NCBI GenBank assembly: GCA_023634235.1
Contig: JAMKCF010000003.1
Span: 16,400,742 to 16,464,741, forward strand
Reading direction: 5' to 3'
Length of the DNA stretch: 64,000 nucleotides
DNA from: Pisaster brevispinus
Taxonomy: Eukaryota; Echinodermata; Asteroidea; Forcipulatida; Asteriidae
The translations under genes and the position numbers were made by a program. This document shows, piece after piece, positions 22,441-33,143 of this stretch. The notes under the pieces are model-generated. The model saw only the letters and a program-made list of their open reading frames with translations, was not told the origin of the DNA and did not search any database. The stretch's first letter is position 1; every line of letters begins with the position of its first letter.

Positions 22441-22560
22441 TACTGTTAGGCAGCGCTATGAAATTGGGCCCAGGACAGGCTATAAGGCGGTACCTAAGTA
22501 ATTGATACTAGCGCCATTAAAGGTAATGACAATAACAGTTTTGCCCATAAAAACGCATGG

Positions 22561-24069
22561 AGGTAGAATAGAAAAGGTGGCGTTTATTGGCAAAATGATG
22601 TGATGTATACCATTAACTACGTCTTCTACTTTTTTCTTTCTTTTTTTTCCGGCAGAAGGGTGTATGTCACTCCAATACTTTATTGACAGTATGGGCGTAC
22701 AACAATGAGATCGTCAAATTAATAAAATTATCACACACACAAAAACATTCTAATTTTAGATTAATTTTAACATTTAAATGCTTGATCTACATTGATGCAT
22801 TTGTGTGAAAGCGAATATTTGTGAATCATGTTTCTGTTTGTCGCTTTTTTAAAAGAGAAAGAGACATTGTCACTATTGATATGGCAAATAATATGACAAT
22901 CTGGAAAAATTTCCGGGAGGTAGCTCAATAAAGTGGGAGGTGAAGTAGTTGGGTTTTTTTGACGTAAAAGACGTAAATCAGAAATAGCTCGAAACATGGT
23001 TTAATACAGCAGTGTTCTATTCTGGCGAAATGGTTCATTGCTACAATTTAAAATGAGAGAATCTGTCCAAGTTGCACGTAACTTCTTGGCAAACGAATGG
23101 AATTGATCGCTATTTTTTAAAATGTCTTCTGTTTGCACTAATTTTGTTTGGCCATAACGGTATATCGAGACATACATTAGTTTGCTAGCTCAACATTAAA
23201 GAAAAGACCTGCGTTAATGGTAAGGCAAACATTTACGTAAAAGTATATCGAGGACATAGCCTACCTTTGTGTCAGACAATTATTATTTAGGTCTATAGAC
23301 CTTTCCATTGTTGATAATAAACAAACTGCGCTGGTTGGCATGGACGGCAGAGTATTAAAAAAAACATTCAATCTGCAAACTTTCAATTCAATTACCTCCC
23401 ATGATTGGTTGCTTTGTTTCCAACAAATTCAACAGTATTTTTGAATATTTGTGTTACAAACTGTGGCTATCTGCTTTTGTTTTGCATTTATGGCTTTCCA
23501 TAGTTTTCCAGCATCGTTGGCAAAAACTCTGGCTGTGACGTTGCAACAGAAAGGTCTATTGGCCTACTTTGGGGGAAAATGCAAAGTGTATGCACGTGTT
23601 ATTATCTTCTAAATGATAAATTAATCTTTTCAAAGTGAAATTTTAATAAATAAGAAGAATGCCCTCAATTTACTTGGAGCAAAAAATCTCAAACATTTTC
23701 AAAGTGCAAAAACCCTTTTCTCGACAGACGGACGATAGGCGGGGCGCCGCACCGTGAATAAATAATGTCGGATGATGGGGGAACACTCACGGTTTAACGC
23801 GATGCATTTGATATTAATAGCTCGTTTAATTTAAAATGAAACAAAAACGGAAAACTTTTGTTTCGATTACAGTGTTTGTACATGTCCCTTGCTACATATT
23901 TAGTTGTTGCTCGGTTGCTATTGTATGAACCATTGTAGGTCTATAATTAAGCTTGCGACCTCCAAAAACCTGCGTTACAGCGAAAACCGACCCACTTTTG
24001 CATGCATGCATGTACGGTAATATTTGTACAAAATATTAATTTGTTTTAAATCTAAAAAACAAAACAAAT
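22561..24069. other. Non-coding stretch
   Basis: A very strong acceptor (T/C-rich tract then CCGGCAG at 22655) opens a 50-codon frame to TGA at 22808, with no recognised protein. Nothing else is supported. Confidence 0.35.
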
Positions 24070-24840
24070 ACTAAGACCACATGGGCCAGATTATGATGAC
24101 CGTGCATGGGTGTGTTTCCTGCACCATCCTCTTTAATTCTGTATGAAGTGGGTGCCCGGCCCATGGGGTCTGGACATGTGAAACTGACCATTAAATATTT
24201 GGAATGCAATGTAAAACCTTCGTTCAGCAGGCGCTGCCATGCGAATGTCAAACCAGGTCATGTATAAAGTGCACGGTACGGCTTTTGTATTATTTTTTTT
24301 CAAAAATCTAATCAAAATTTGTTCTTTTTTAAAAACACGATGACCATGGCTGTGTTCATTGGACCCTCCTCTTTAGTTCTGTATGTAGTGGTGCCCAGCC
24401 CATGGGGACTGGACGTGTGAAACTGACCGTTGAAAATTGGGAGTAAACGCATTGATTAAGTGGATAAAAATCATGTACGGAATTTTCTTAGAACTATATT
24501 AAAATAAAAATCATACTTAAACACCATGGGCCGGGTCAAGATGACCATAGATATGTTTCTTGGACACCCCTCTTCAATTCTGTGTGTAATGGTGCCCGGC
24601 CCATTGGTCTGGACATGTAAAACTGACCGTTGAAAATTAGGAGTAAATGCATTGATTAACTGCATAAAGATCATGTACATGTACAGCAGGATATGCGTCA
24701 AAATATTAATGTTTTTAAAACCTGTAAGAGAAATACTAAAACCTCATGGGCTTGGTCAAGATGACCATGGGTGTGTTTCTTTGACCATCCCCTTTCATTC
24801 TGTATGTAGTGGTGCCAGGGAGTCTGGGCGTGTGAAAAAT
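24070..24840 (+). repeat. Four diverged tandem units of ~200-240 bp
   Basis: Each unit carries CATGGGCC..GTCAAGATGACCATG, then TTCTGTATGTAGTGGTGCCC and GGCCCATGGGGTCTGGACATGT, GAAACTGACCGTTGAAAAT. GATGACC anchors lie at about 24096, 24339, 24541 and 24761. Confidence 0.85.
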
Positions 24841-25243
24841 GTTTAAATACAGTTCTAATGTCCATGTACTAACACAAAGGGCCTATTACAGGCCTCATAC
24901 AGCCTGCCAGCATGGCCATTCTTGCTGCTTACCAACATTGACAGTTTGGATCAATGATCAGACTACGTCTTTTCTCAGTGATCTGTCCAAAGAAAGTCAT
25001 TAAAAACGGGATACATACAAAAAACTGACTGCTACATTTTCACTTTCGGATAAACAAGATTTTATTTTAGTTATAATGAGTGAAAAACTTGGCAGTTTCC
25101 CTTATCTAAGATGACTTTCTTTGGAGTAATCGTTGAGTGAATACTGAACTGTTCGTTTTTAAAAGCTTTTAAATACTTGATCTTGGCTTGTGCTTTTATT
25201 ATTTTTGTTCATGACTTTTCAATCTTTTTTTAACAATTATCAG

Positions 25244-25496
25244 CAGCTGTTTTTGTGTGATCGAGCAATTCCAGTCTGTCCCAACATCTGAGAAAGCTAA
25301 CTTTACTATCGAGTGTCTCAGAGTGAAGTTGATGGAAAAACAGAGTCAGATTACTTTGAGGAGCTCACCTGTTAGTGATGAAGCTGTGAGATGAGGCAGA
25401 AGTTGATCAAGAGTGGAGACACCTCAGAAAAGAACCAGTTAATGGAGAGACATCCCCAGCGGTGGATGACGGCAAGGTGTGCGCCATGTTTTACAG
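25244..25496 (+). CDS. Exon of an unrecognised gene, with an internal frame break
   Basis: A strong acceptor (CTTTTTTTTAACAATTATCAG-type tract) opens a frame reading SCFCVIEQFQSVPTSEKANF, then TIECLRVKLMEKQSQITLRS, ending at TGA 25392-25394. From 25390 another frame reads DEAEVDQEWRHLRKEPVNGE and TSPAVDDGKVCAMFY to a TTACAG|GTAAAA donor. Both segments are protein-like and abut exactly, so a single-base indel near 25391 probably splits one ORF: sequence error, mutation or pseudogene. The exit phase (two bases) matches the next exon at 26350, and the entry phase matches the donor at 10733. No family is recognised. Confidence 0.5.
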
Positions 25497-26349
25497 GTAA
25501 AAATCAATACCTACTTTTGTCTCTTTTGAGAACCATATATTTTCTATTTTTAATACTTTTGGTCAAAAGTGAACATGCTTTAACTTCTGTAAAAAAAGAG
25601 TTTTTTTTTTAATACAAATCATTAACATGTTTTTTTAATATCGTCAACAGTTTTCTAAATAAACTCAGAATTTAAAGTTTAATTTTATTAAGATACAGTT
25701 TTACTTCCTTGACGATAAAAAAGAAGCGAACAAGTTCCTAGTTTTGTTTTTGTTTTGTTGTTGTTGTTGTTTTTATTTGTTGGGGTGTTTGTTTGTTTGT
25801 TTGTTGTTGGTGGTGGGGTTTTTGTTTTGTATTGTTTTTTCTTCTTTTTTTGAGGGGGGAGGGGCGTGGACAGCGGCGTAGCCATGACTTTTTCAGTGTG
25901 TATGGGGCGCGCATTACTTGTGGGGGCCCAAGGGGGATAGGCTTGTCAGTGGTGGGTCATGCTTTTATATTGGAAGGGGGACGCTGCAGGGGGTAACCAT
26001 CCTCTTATGTTCATGGCATTTTGTGGCTGTGGTAGCGATACCGATAACGATCGTTCACAAAATTTTAATTAGATTATTCAAACAGGCATCCCCCTTTTCT
26101 ATTTCCTATTAATTTTTGTGAGCACTATTCCGATTTTTTTTGTGTGGGGGGCACCTTGGGGTGAGGCCACTGCAAATTGGGCGGGGGGGGGGGCACCAGC
26201 CCCAGCCCCCTGGTTAGGGGTGAGGTTACAAAATGACAACCCATTATAATGATATTTGTTAAGACAATAATCAATTTGCTGTTCCATTTTCACAATCATT
26301 ACTTGATAATGAATTAACTAATGAATATTATTTATTCTTGTCTGTACAG
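25497..26349 (+). other. Putative intron with low-complexity DNA
   Basis: GTAAAA at the 5' end and GTCTGTACAG at the 3' end. Inside are (GTT/GTTT)n tracts near 25743-25830 and a G-run near 26183-26192. Confidence 0.5.
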
Positions 26350-26440
26350 GAGAAGTCCAGATTGGGCTCACGGGGAGCTTTTGGAGTCTACAAGAAAGGA
26401 ATGCGGCTCTGCAGCCATCTGTAAAATGCAACAAGCCTAG
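26350..26440 (+). CDS. Candidate terminal exon of the same unrecognised gene
   Basis: The exon follows CTGTACAG and enters with one base, completing AGG with the two bases left by the exon ending at 25496. It reads RSPDWAHGELLESTRKECGS then AAICKMQQA and stops at TAG 26438-26440. The phase continuity and hydrophilic composition support it. The + phase-0 alternative (EKSRLGSRGAFGVYKKGM...) is also open for 24 codons, so the frame is not certain. Confidence 0.4.
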
Positions 26441-26849
26441 CATAACTGATTTGAATGCTCTTGAAAAGCAAGTCCTCTGCAGAATATATACCATGAACAA
26501 TGTAGCAGTCATGTTGATGATAACCCAGATGGAAGATGGAACACCTGATGATAACCTGGATGGAACACCTGACATTCTGCATCAGACTCTTCCAAGGATA
26601 CATACTTGTGCTTTGTAGAACTTTTGGTGCTTGGGATTACAACTCTTAGAGCGTAACACCATGAAGGATTTTTATATCAAGACAATAAGTCTGGCTTCCG
26701 TTTGATATTGGAAATGCGGATATAAAGGATTCAAAATGTGAGGAATATATAATAAGATGGTATTAATTAATAATTAAAAAATGCATTAACTAGTAATTTG
26801 GTTGTTGGTAAATTAGAAAATTAGGTAAGTAATTAAATTATTTATTTAT

Positions 26850-27500
26850 TATTCATTTGATTAATTGTTTGTTTGCTCGTTTGTTTTTTGTTGGTTTGTT
26901 TGTTTGTTGATAGTCTATTTATTTATATATTTATTTGTTTAAATTGTATTTATTAATATTTTATCTATCTACTTATTGATTTTTGTTATTTTTGTGTTTA
27001 TATTTATTTGTTTATTTTTTACTGTTTTTATTTATATATTTATTTATTTGTAAATTTATTTGTTTAAATTTTTGTTGTAAACTTATTTATTATTTATTAT
27101 ATTTTTTTTACTATAAATATTTAAAATTTTGTTATTTTTATATTAATTTTTTATTTATTGATTATATTTATTTATTTATATATTTATATAGTTATTTGTT
27201 TATTATTTATTTATTTAATTGTTTGTTTGCTCGTTGGGGTGTTTGTTTGTTTGTTTATATTGTATTTATTTTTTATTTTTATTTTTTTACTTATTGATTG
27301 ATTTTTGTTATTTTTATTCCTATATTTATTTGTTTATTTTTTTAGTCTTTTAATTTTTTATATTTATTTATTTATTGTTAAATTTAAAATATTTTTTATT
27401 ATAATTTTTAATTATTTATATTTATATTGTTGCTATTTATATTAACTTTTATGTATTAATTGTAATTATTTATTTATATATTTATATAATTATTTATATA
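26850..27500. repeat. Long TTTA/TTTG-rich low-complexity tract
   Basis: About 650 bases built largely from TATTTATTTATT and GTTTGTTTG. The 104-codon + ORF inside (26983-27297), rich in Phe, Tyr, Leu and Ile, is an artefact of this composition. Confidence 0.9.
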
Positions 27501-27851
27501 CATTTTTTACTTAAAGAAGAAAACACCTTAAAAAACACTGAAATTAACTATAAAATTTTATGTTAATTTTCTAGCAGATATTTGCAAATAAAACTTATTA
27601 TTTTGAATCTTTGATATTTCAATTGTAGAAGAATACAATACAAATGCTTTGAAATAAATTCCTTAAAATGTATGTTATTTTGATTATTTTTATGAACGAT
27701 GTTTTAAATAAAGAGATACATTTTCAACATCTAAACTTTCAAGATTTGTTCAAGTTAATTTATTATCTGTCAAACTTGGAAATGTATATTTTGTTAAAAA
27801 CTTCAAATAGCTAGACACGACAAAATTTTTAAATAACTAATTTGTGTTGCT

Positions 27852-27907
27852 AGAGGGCGCCCTTTACAGACAACAGAGGGCGCCCTTTATAGTCAACAGA
27901 GGGCGCC
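27852..27907 (+). repeat. Three 23-bp tandem units with CTCF-like core AGAGGGCGCC
   Basis: AGAGGGCGCC occurs at 27852, 27875 and 27898, exactly 23 bases apart, with CTTTAYAGWCAAC between. The core equals the AGRGGGCGC half of the CTCF consensus. Confidence 0.85.
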
Positions 27908-28001
27908 ATTTACACTATATATTTTTACATGTGTCAACGTGTGTTTGTATATACAACACGTGGTTCTAATATTCATCTTGGTTAAAAATTATTGGTTTGG
28001 T

Positions 28002-28092
28002 GTGGATCGCCGATGGCCTAGTGGACAAGGTCACGCACGGGAAGAGCAAGATCGGAAGACCTGCATGGGTTCGAATCCCGGCAAGTCACAAG
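28002..28092 (+). repeat. tRNA-like SINE head
   Basis: TGGCCTAGTGG fits an RNA polymerase III A box, and GGGTTCGAATCCC is a perfect B box about 50 bases later. The acceptor arms do not pair and the T-stem is mismatched, so a working tRNA gene is unlikely. The following CACGCAC repeats, GA tract (28196-28225) and A-run (28257-28279) could be the SINE body and tail. Confidence 0.6.
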
Positions 28093-28299
28093 GTAAGTGG
28101 AATATATAATGTAAACTAACATGCACTGACTAACACGCACTAACACGCACCACGCACGGGACAGGCCAGGACGGAGGAAGGAGAGGGGAGGTGGACAGAG
28201 AGAGAGAGAGAAAGAGAGAGGGGAGGGGTGGACAATTTTTTTTAAATTTTCGATGGGGGAAAAAAAAAAAAAAAAAAAAGTATGAAAAACCGAAAATTA

Positions 28300-28470
28300 A
28301 CGGTCTTTCATTTTTTTAAAATCGGCTGAAACGCACGCTCGTCAATTATTTTTGATTTCCAAAAGAAAAAAAAGAAAATATGAAAAATTGAAAAATTGAC
28401 GGTCTTTCAATTTTTTTAAATGGGCTGAAACGCACGCTCGTTAATTATTTTGCATTTTCAAAATAAAAAA
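28300..28470 (+). repeat. Two direct repeats, ~101-bp offset
   Basis: GGCTGAAACGCACGCTCGT followed by an AATTATTTT-type tail occurs at about 28323 and 28424, each preceded by an ACGGTCTTTCA...TTTTTTAAA segment. Confidence 0.75.
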
Positions 28471-28645
28471 AATAAAAAAACACATTTTTGGTGCAAAATT
28501 ACCATAAACTTTTAATTTTTGGGAAATATAAAAGGTTTCAGCCACCCTTTCATGCTTAAATTACTCTACTACATAAATTACGCATTCTGGTCACACACAA
28601 AACTTTTTAAATTGTTTCACAATATTAATCTGCATTTTTAAGGCT

Positions 28646-28791
28646 TTACATTTCTTTAAACGTCTTATAAAGATGCTTAACTTTATGTCCATACTTTTCC
28701 ACCATTGATTGCACACAGACTTTAAATTCCTTCTGGTTTAAGGGCCTAAGACGTTCTACATTACATTTACAAAAACAGCATTTAGTTTGTA
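28646..28791 (-). CDS. Cys-rich terminal exon of an unrecognised - strand gene
   Basis: Read on the - strand, a TTACTTTTTTTAG acceptor is followed by two bases and then 47 codons. They begin QTKCCFCKCNVERLRPLNQK and continue with EFKVCVQSMVEKYGHKVKHL, then YKTFKEM and TAA at 28648-28646. Four cysteines in CCFCKC suggest metal binding or a disulfide-rich junction. The MVEKYG segment faintly recalls the C-terminal V..MV.KYG..YK.M pattern of the nucleolar protein Nop16, but this is too weak to name it. The composition is clearly protein-like in an AT-rich non-coding setting. The preceding exons would lie at higher coordinates. Confidence 0.45.
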
Positions 28792-29149
28792 CTAAAAAAA
28801 GTAACATTTACGATGTCTAAAGGGCACATTTAAATTTGCAAATAATTGATCCCATAATTTACAGAAAAATACAACTACGTTCTGGAAAGGAAAAATTTAA
28901 GCGATTGCTTTGACTGTATGGTAACACACTAACACTTCAAAATATCTGATCTTTAACTCTATGGATTTTTAGTTCACGAGGCAATAATAGTCTGTTACTA
29001 TGTTCATGTGTCACTGTGAGACTGTGTTGTTCATTGGAGACAGGGCACTAGACAAAAATGGCTACTGACTGATTTATTAAAGTTTTAAGAGCATGAGGAA
29101 AACGTCCGTTTTTAAAGTGTAGCAAACTTGTTTCTTTACTTAACCCATC

Positions 29150-29640
29150 ATACCACTAAGCAAACGTGTGCCTACAAGTAAAAAAACCTGTACGGCTAGG
29201 TCAACGCTAACAACTATACATCTAACGAACAAGGACATCATACATGTAGCTGATCTAGTTGAGTCTACATGTTGCAGGTTGTTGTTTCAGTGATCAGTTT
29301 CGAAGAGACGTTAATGATTACAGATAATACACGGTCCCTTTAGACATGATACATTTGCATAATGGAAAACAAATTTGTTTCTTACTTTATCTTACACTTC
29401 ATAGCACTCTAAAACCTCATCAAACTTGCATCTACAAGTACCAATAATAATGGCTAGGTCAACACAAAACATCTGCACAAAAAATGAACAAGGACATTAT
29501 ATAGCTGATCTAATTGAGTTTGTTTTGACAACAATAATTTTGTAGCAGCTTGTTGTTTCAAGAAATTAAGGACCGTTATCAGTTACGATTATACAGATGA
29601 TACACAGTCCCTTTAGATATGACGCACTTTTAATGTTAGT
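29150..29640 (-). repeat. Two diverged tandem copies (~250-270 bp)
   Basis: GGCTAGGTCAAC, GAACAAGGACAT, AGCTGATCTARTTGAGT, TTGTTGTTTCA and GTCCCTTTAGAYATGA occur in the same order at about 29199-29350 and 29454-29620. Confidence 0.7.
29392..29472 (-). CDS. Possible short terminal exon, - strand
   Basis: On the - strand TTTTTTGTGCAG is followed by ATG TTT and 26 codons (MFCVDLAIIIGTCRCKFDEV...) to TAA. The diverged duplicate at about 29150-29250 keeps VDLA but not the rest, so coding constraint is doubtful. Confidence 0.2.
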   Translation of the reverse strand: MFCVDLAIIIGTCRCKFDEVLECYEV

Positions 29641-29943
29641 TTTGTTTGCATTTTGATCGAATCTAGTTGAAAGTACATAAATGCAATAAAACAGCAGCAG
29701 TAATAACAACGTATACACTAAAGGTCTGTTTACATTATACAAGACATTGTCAGAATACTTTTTCCCACTTTTGTACTGGTTAAAAATCTTCTTGGCATAC
29801 ATATACTGTATGCTTAATTACAGTCGTTGGTACAAGTGGTTTTAAAGAATCACATGAGGACTAGTAGTGAGGGCGATGATGTCCTGTAAATGTTGTGTAA
29901 ACAGGCCATTTTACAATGTGTATTATTAACGTAACAAGCCTAC

Positions 29944-30118
29944 CTCAATATTCCAGAATTCTTAAGTTACAGATTTGAGGTTGCTCGATGCAGAGAGACT
30001 ATGACGTAGTTGACTAATTCATGGTTAAGACAAGAGCCAAGTGTTCTCTTTAGCTGAGCTTGTTGTGTATCTCTCGTTAGAACTGAGGTGTTTAATTGTC
30101 AGATCATCTTGAATGCAC
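29944..30118 (-). ncRNA. Exon-like module, copy 1 (175 bp)
   Basis: On the - strand it has a strong acceptor (GGGTTTTTATTGCAG) and a GAG|GTAGGC donor. The first frame reads CIQDDLTIKHLSSNERYTTS and stops after about 30 codons. The second half has an ATG but an immediate stop, unlike copies 2 and 3. I list it as a putative exon of unknown coding status. Confidence 0.4.
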
Positions 30119-30369
30119 TGCAATAAAAACCCAAAGAAGATGTATGCATAAACTTACTACAGCTATGGATCAACAACTTTTTATGGAGTTCTTTTGTTTT
30201 CAGCAACCTTCAACTCTAAGTGTAAGAAAGGGAGACAGGGTAGGGGTACTGATGAGGAAGAAGACAGATATATACTGGTAGGATCCAGAGGGAAAAGACA
30301 ATATGTTAAGGTACGTGAGACACGGTTTGGATGAATGAGGGAGATGTGTACTGGTGTACAAGGTATTAT

Positions 30370-30927
30370 GGTTGCGTTCGAGTAGCTTACACGTTTAAGT
30401 AAAACTTACACGAGAGCGTTCGATTAGCCATCACGTGATACTCGTGTCTGCCCCGGTGTCAGCCACCACAGCCCCAGTTCGCGAGCGGGTCTCTGGTGTA
30501 TGCCCAGGTGTAATGACAGAGTTTCTGGCTGTAGGCTTATCATACCAAGATGGCAGGGGACAAGTTGATTGCAACGCAAGTACAAAAACTACAAATTAAT
30601 ACAATGATTTATCGTCTATGAAACAATTATGGCAAATAGAAAGGAAATGCATTTCCTGAAAAACAAACAGTTGGTGAGTGTGTGCAAAGTATGAATGATA
30701 TAATTTATTTGTGTCATCACGGACATTGACGCTTTCCAATTGAGCAGACAACGGAAATGACAGAGCTGTCTGTTTTCACCTTTTTAAGCCGCACCGCTAC
30801 GCAACAATCTTTGGCCTTAATTTTCCCAAAGAGCCAAGCGAAAACACAGCGGCCATCAATCAGCCTCGTTTTGGGGCTACCACAAGTGTAAACCCCCGGT
30901 ACACATGGAGAAGTAATCGAACGCACC
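30370..30927. mobile_element. Terminal-inverted-repeat element inserted at the satellite edge (~560 bp)
   Basis: The left end GGTTGCGTTCGAGTA and the right end, whose complement is GGTGCGTTCGATTA, form inverted termini. AT flanks both sides. Satellite-like GGATCCAGAGGGA at about 30281 lies left of it and the array continues directly to its right, so it probably inserted into the array's left edge. The interior is CpG-rich. The superfamily is uncertain. Confidence 0.6.
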
Positions 30928-32141
30928 ATATAAAAGGGGTAACATGTTGGGGGAGTATCCCCATTGACAGCAAAGAGGGGTCCATGTTTGGGATTGATAC
31001 ATGATGGGACAGGTGTTTGAGTTTGATACGGTATGGCACTAGAAGGGGCATGACACTTTTAGGGGAGGCTTTAGAGAGACAGCAAAGTGGGATGCAATTG
31101 GAATTGATACAGTAAGGCAATAGAAGGGGTATCATGTTGGGGGAGGATCCAGAGTGACAGCAAAGTGGGATGTATGTTTGTGATTGAAACAGTATGGCAC
31201 TAGAAGGGGTAAGATTTTATGGGAGATCCAGAGTGACAGAAAAGTGGGATGTATGTTTGTGATTGAAACAGTATGGCACTAGAAGGGGTAAGATTTTATG
31301 GGAGATCCAGAGTGACAGAAAAGTGGGGTTCAATTCGAAATGATACAGTACAAGGCTAAGGAAGGGTAAACGTGTAGGGGGAAGATCCAGAGTGACAGTA
31401 AAAAAGGAATGCATGTTTTGGAATAAAAAAGTACGGCAATCCAAAAGGGGTAATATTTTTAGTGAGGGTCCAAAGGGACAGCAAAGTGGGATGCAATTTG
31501 AATTGATAAGTAAGGCAATAAAATGGGATAAGTAAGGCAATAAAAGGGGTAACATGTTGGGGGAGGATCAGAGTGACAGAAAAGTGGGATGCCATTGGAA
31601 TTGATCCACATTAAGGCAAAAGAAGGGGTATCATTTTATAGGAGGATCCAGAGTGACAGAAAAGTGGGGTGCATGTTTTGGATTCATGGCAATCCGGGAG
31701 GGGTATCATGTCAGGGGAGGGTCCAGAGGGACAGCAAAGTGGAATGCAATTGCAATTGTTACAGTAAGGCAATAGAAGGGGTAAAGATGTTGGGGGAGGA
31801 TCCAGAGTGACAAAAAAGTGGGATGCATGTTTGGGATGGAAACAGTATGGCACATGAGGGGTATCATTTTATGGGAGGATCCAGAGATACAGCAAAGTGG
31901 GGTGCATGTTTGGGGTTAAAAAAGCATGTCAATCCGGGAGGTGTAACATGTTGGGGAGGGTCCAGAGGGACAGCAAAAGTGGGAGGCATTTGGAATTGTT
32001 ACAGTTAGGCAATATAAGGAGTATCAAGTTGGGGGAGGATCCAGAGTGACATTAAAGTGGGGTGCATGATTGGGATTAATACTATAAATTTGGTGTAAAC
32101 AGGCCCTTTTACAATGTTTAGTATAAACATAACAATTTTAC

Positions 32142-32314
32142 CTCAATTTTCCAGAATTCTTTAAGATACAGATTTGAGGTTGCTTGATGCAGAGAGATGA
32201 TGACGTATAACTTCGAATTCATGGTTTAGATGGAAGCCAAGTGATCTCTTCTGCTGAGTTGGTGCATCTCTCATGAGAAAGAATGTGATTAATTGTCAGA
32301 TCATCTTGAATTTA
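32142..32314 (-). ncRNA. Exon-like module, copy 2 (173 bp)
   Basis: The same acceptor (GGGTTTTTATTGCAG) and a GAG|GTAAAA donor on the - strand. The first frame begins with TAA here, which argues against that frame being coding. The second half has an ATG-started open frame MNSKLYVIISLHQATSNLYL running to the donor. Confidence 0.4.
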
Positions 32315-33143
32315 CTGCAATAAAAACCCAAAGAAGATGTGTGCATACAATTACTCCAGCCTAGATTCAACAACTTTTTAAAAAGTCTTTGGGCTGTGAT
32401 GAATCTTCAAAACTACATCATGCGTGTCCAGAAAATTTCAGAAATTGTATCTAAAGTATGGCACTAGAAGGGGTAACATGTTGGGGGAAGATCCAGAGTG
32501 ACAGCAAAGTGGGATGCAATTGCAGTTTATACAGTAAGGCAATAGCAGGGGTAACAAGTTGGGAGAGGATCAGTGTGAATGCACGTTTGGAATTGAAATA
32601 ATAAAGCCAATAGAAGGGGTAACATGTTGGGGGAGGGTCCAGAGGGACAGCAAAATGGGGTGCAATTGGAATTTATACAGTAAGGCAATCTGGCAGGGGT
32701 AATATGTTGGGGGAGGGTCCAGAGGGACAGCAAAGTGGGATGCATGTTTGTGGTTGAAACAGTGAGTATGGCACTAGAAAGGGTAAGATTTTAGGGGAGG
32801 ATCCAGAGTGACAAAAAAGAGGGGCTCAATTCGAAATGATACAGTACAAGGCTAAAGAAGGGTTAACATGTAGGGGGAGGATCCAGAGTGACAGTAAAAA
32901 GGGGATGCATGTTTGGGAATAAAACAGTTTGGCAATCCAAAAGGGGTAATATTTTCGGGGAGGGTCCAGAGGGACAGCAAAGTGGGATGCAATTCTAATT
33001 GTTACAGCAAGGCAATAAAAGGGGTAACATGTTGGGAGAGGATCCAGAGTGACATCAAAGTGGGATGCATGATTGGGATTGATCGTATAAATTTGGTGTA
33101 AACAGGCCCTTTTACAATGTTTATTATTAACAAAACAATTTAC

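Larger units (their letters stand above)
19470..22560. mobile_element. Large composite element with long inverted arms (~3.1 kb)
   Basis: The sequence at about 19470-19565 (TAATGGGCAAAACTG... GGCGCTAGTATCA... TTACTTAGGTA... ATAGCCTGTCCTGGGCCCAAT) is the reverse complement, with few differences, of about 22470-22560. Inside these ends both arms carry MITE-like units bounded by GGGCCCAATTTCATAAAGC and its complement, about two copies on the left (inverted) and about six on the right. The core (about 19.93-21.23 kb) contains a dead LINE fragment. It is best read as a foldback-like or nested transposon. No target-site duplication could be fixed. Confidence 0.7.

Noticed and set aside
22656..22808. 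Exon after a very strong acceptor (KGVCHSNTLLTVWAYNNEIV...)
   Set aside because: Becomes AT-driven low complexity after about 20 codons, has no convincing donor and no recognised family.
26983..27297. 104-residue Phe/Tyr/Leu-rich 'membrane protein'
   Set aside because: Artefact of the TTTA-rich tract. No real residue diversity.
28002..28092. Functional tRNA-Ser or tRNA-Leu gene
   Set aside because: Good A and B boxes, but acceptor-stem halves do not pair and the T-stem is mismatched.
30540..30620. Start exon MAGDKLIATQ with GTACAA donor
   Set aside because: Good start context, but it lies inside the TIR element at 30370-30927, is only 10 codons long and has a weak donor.
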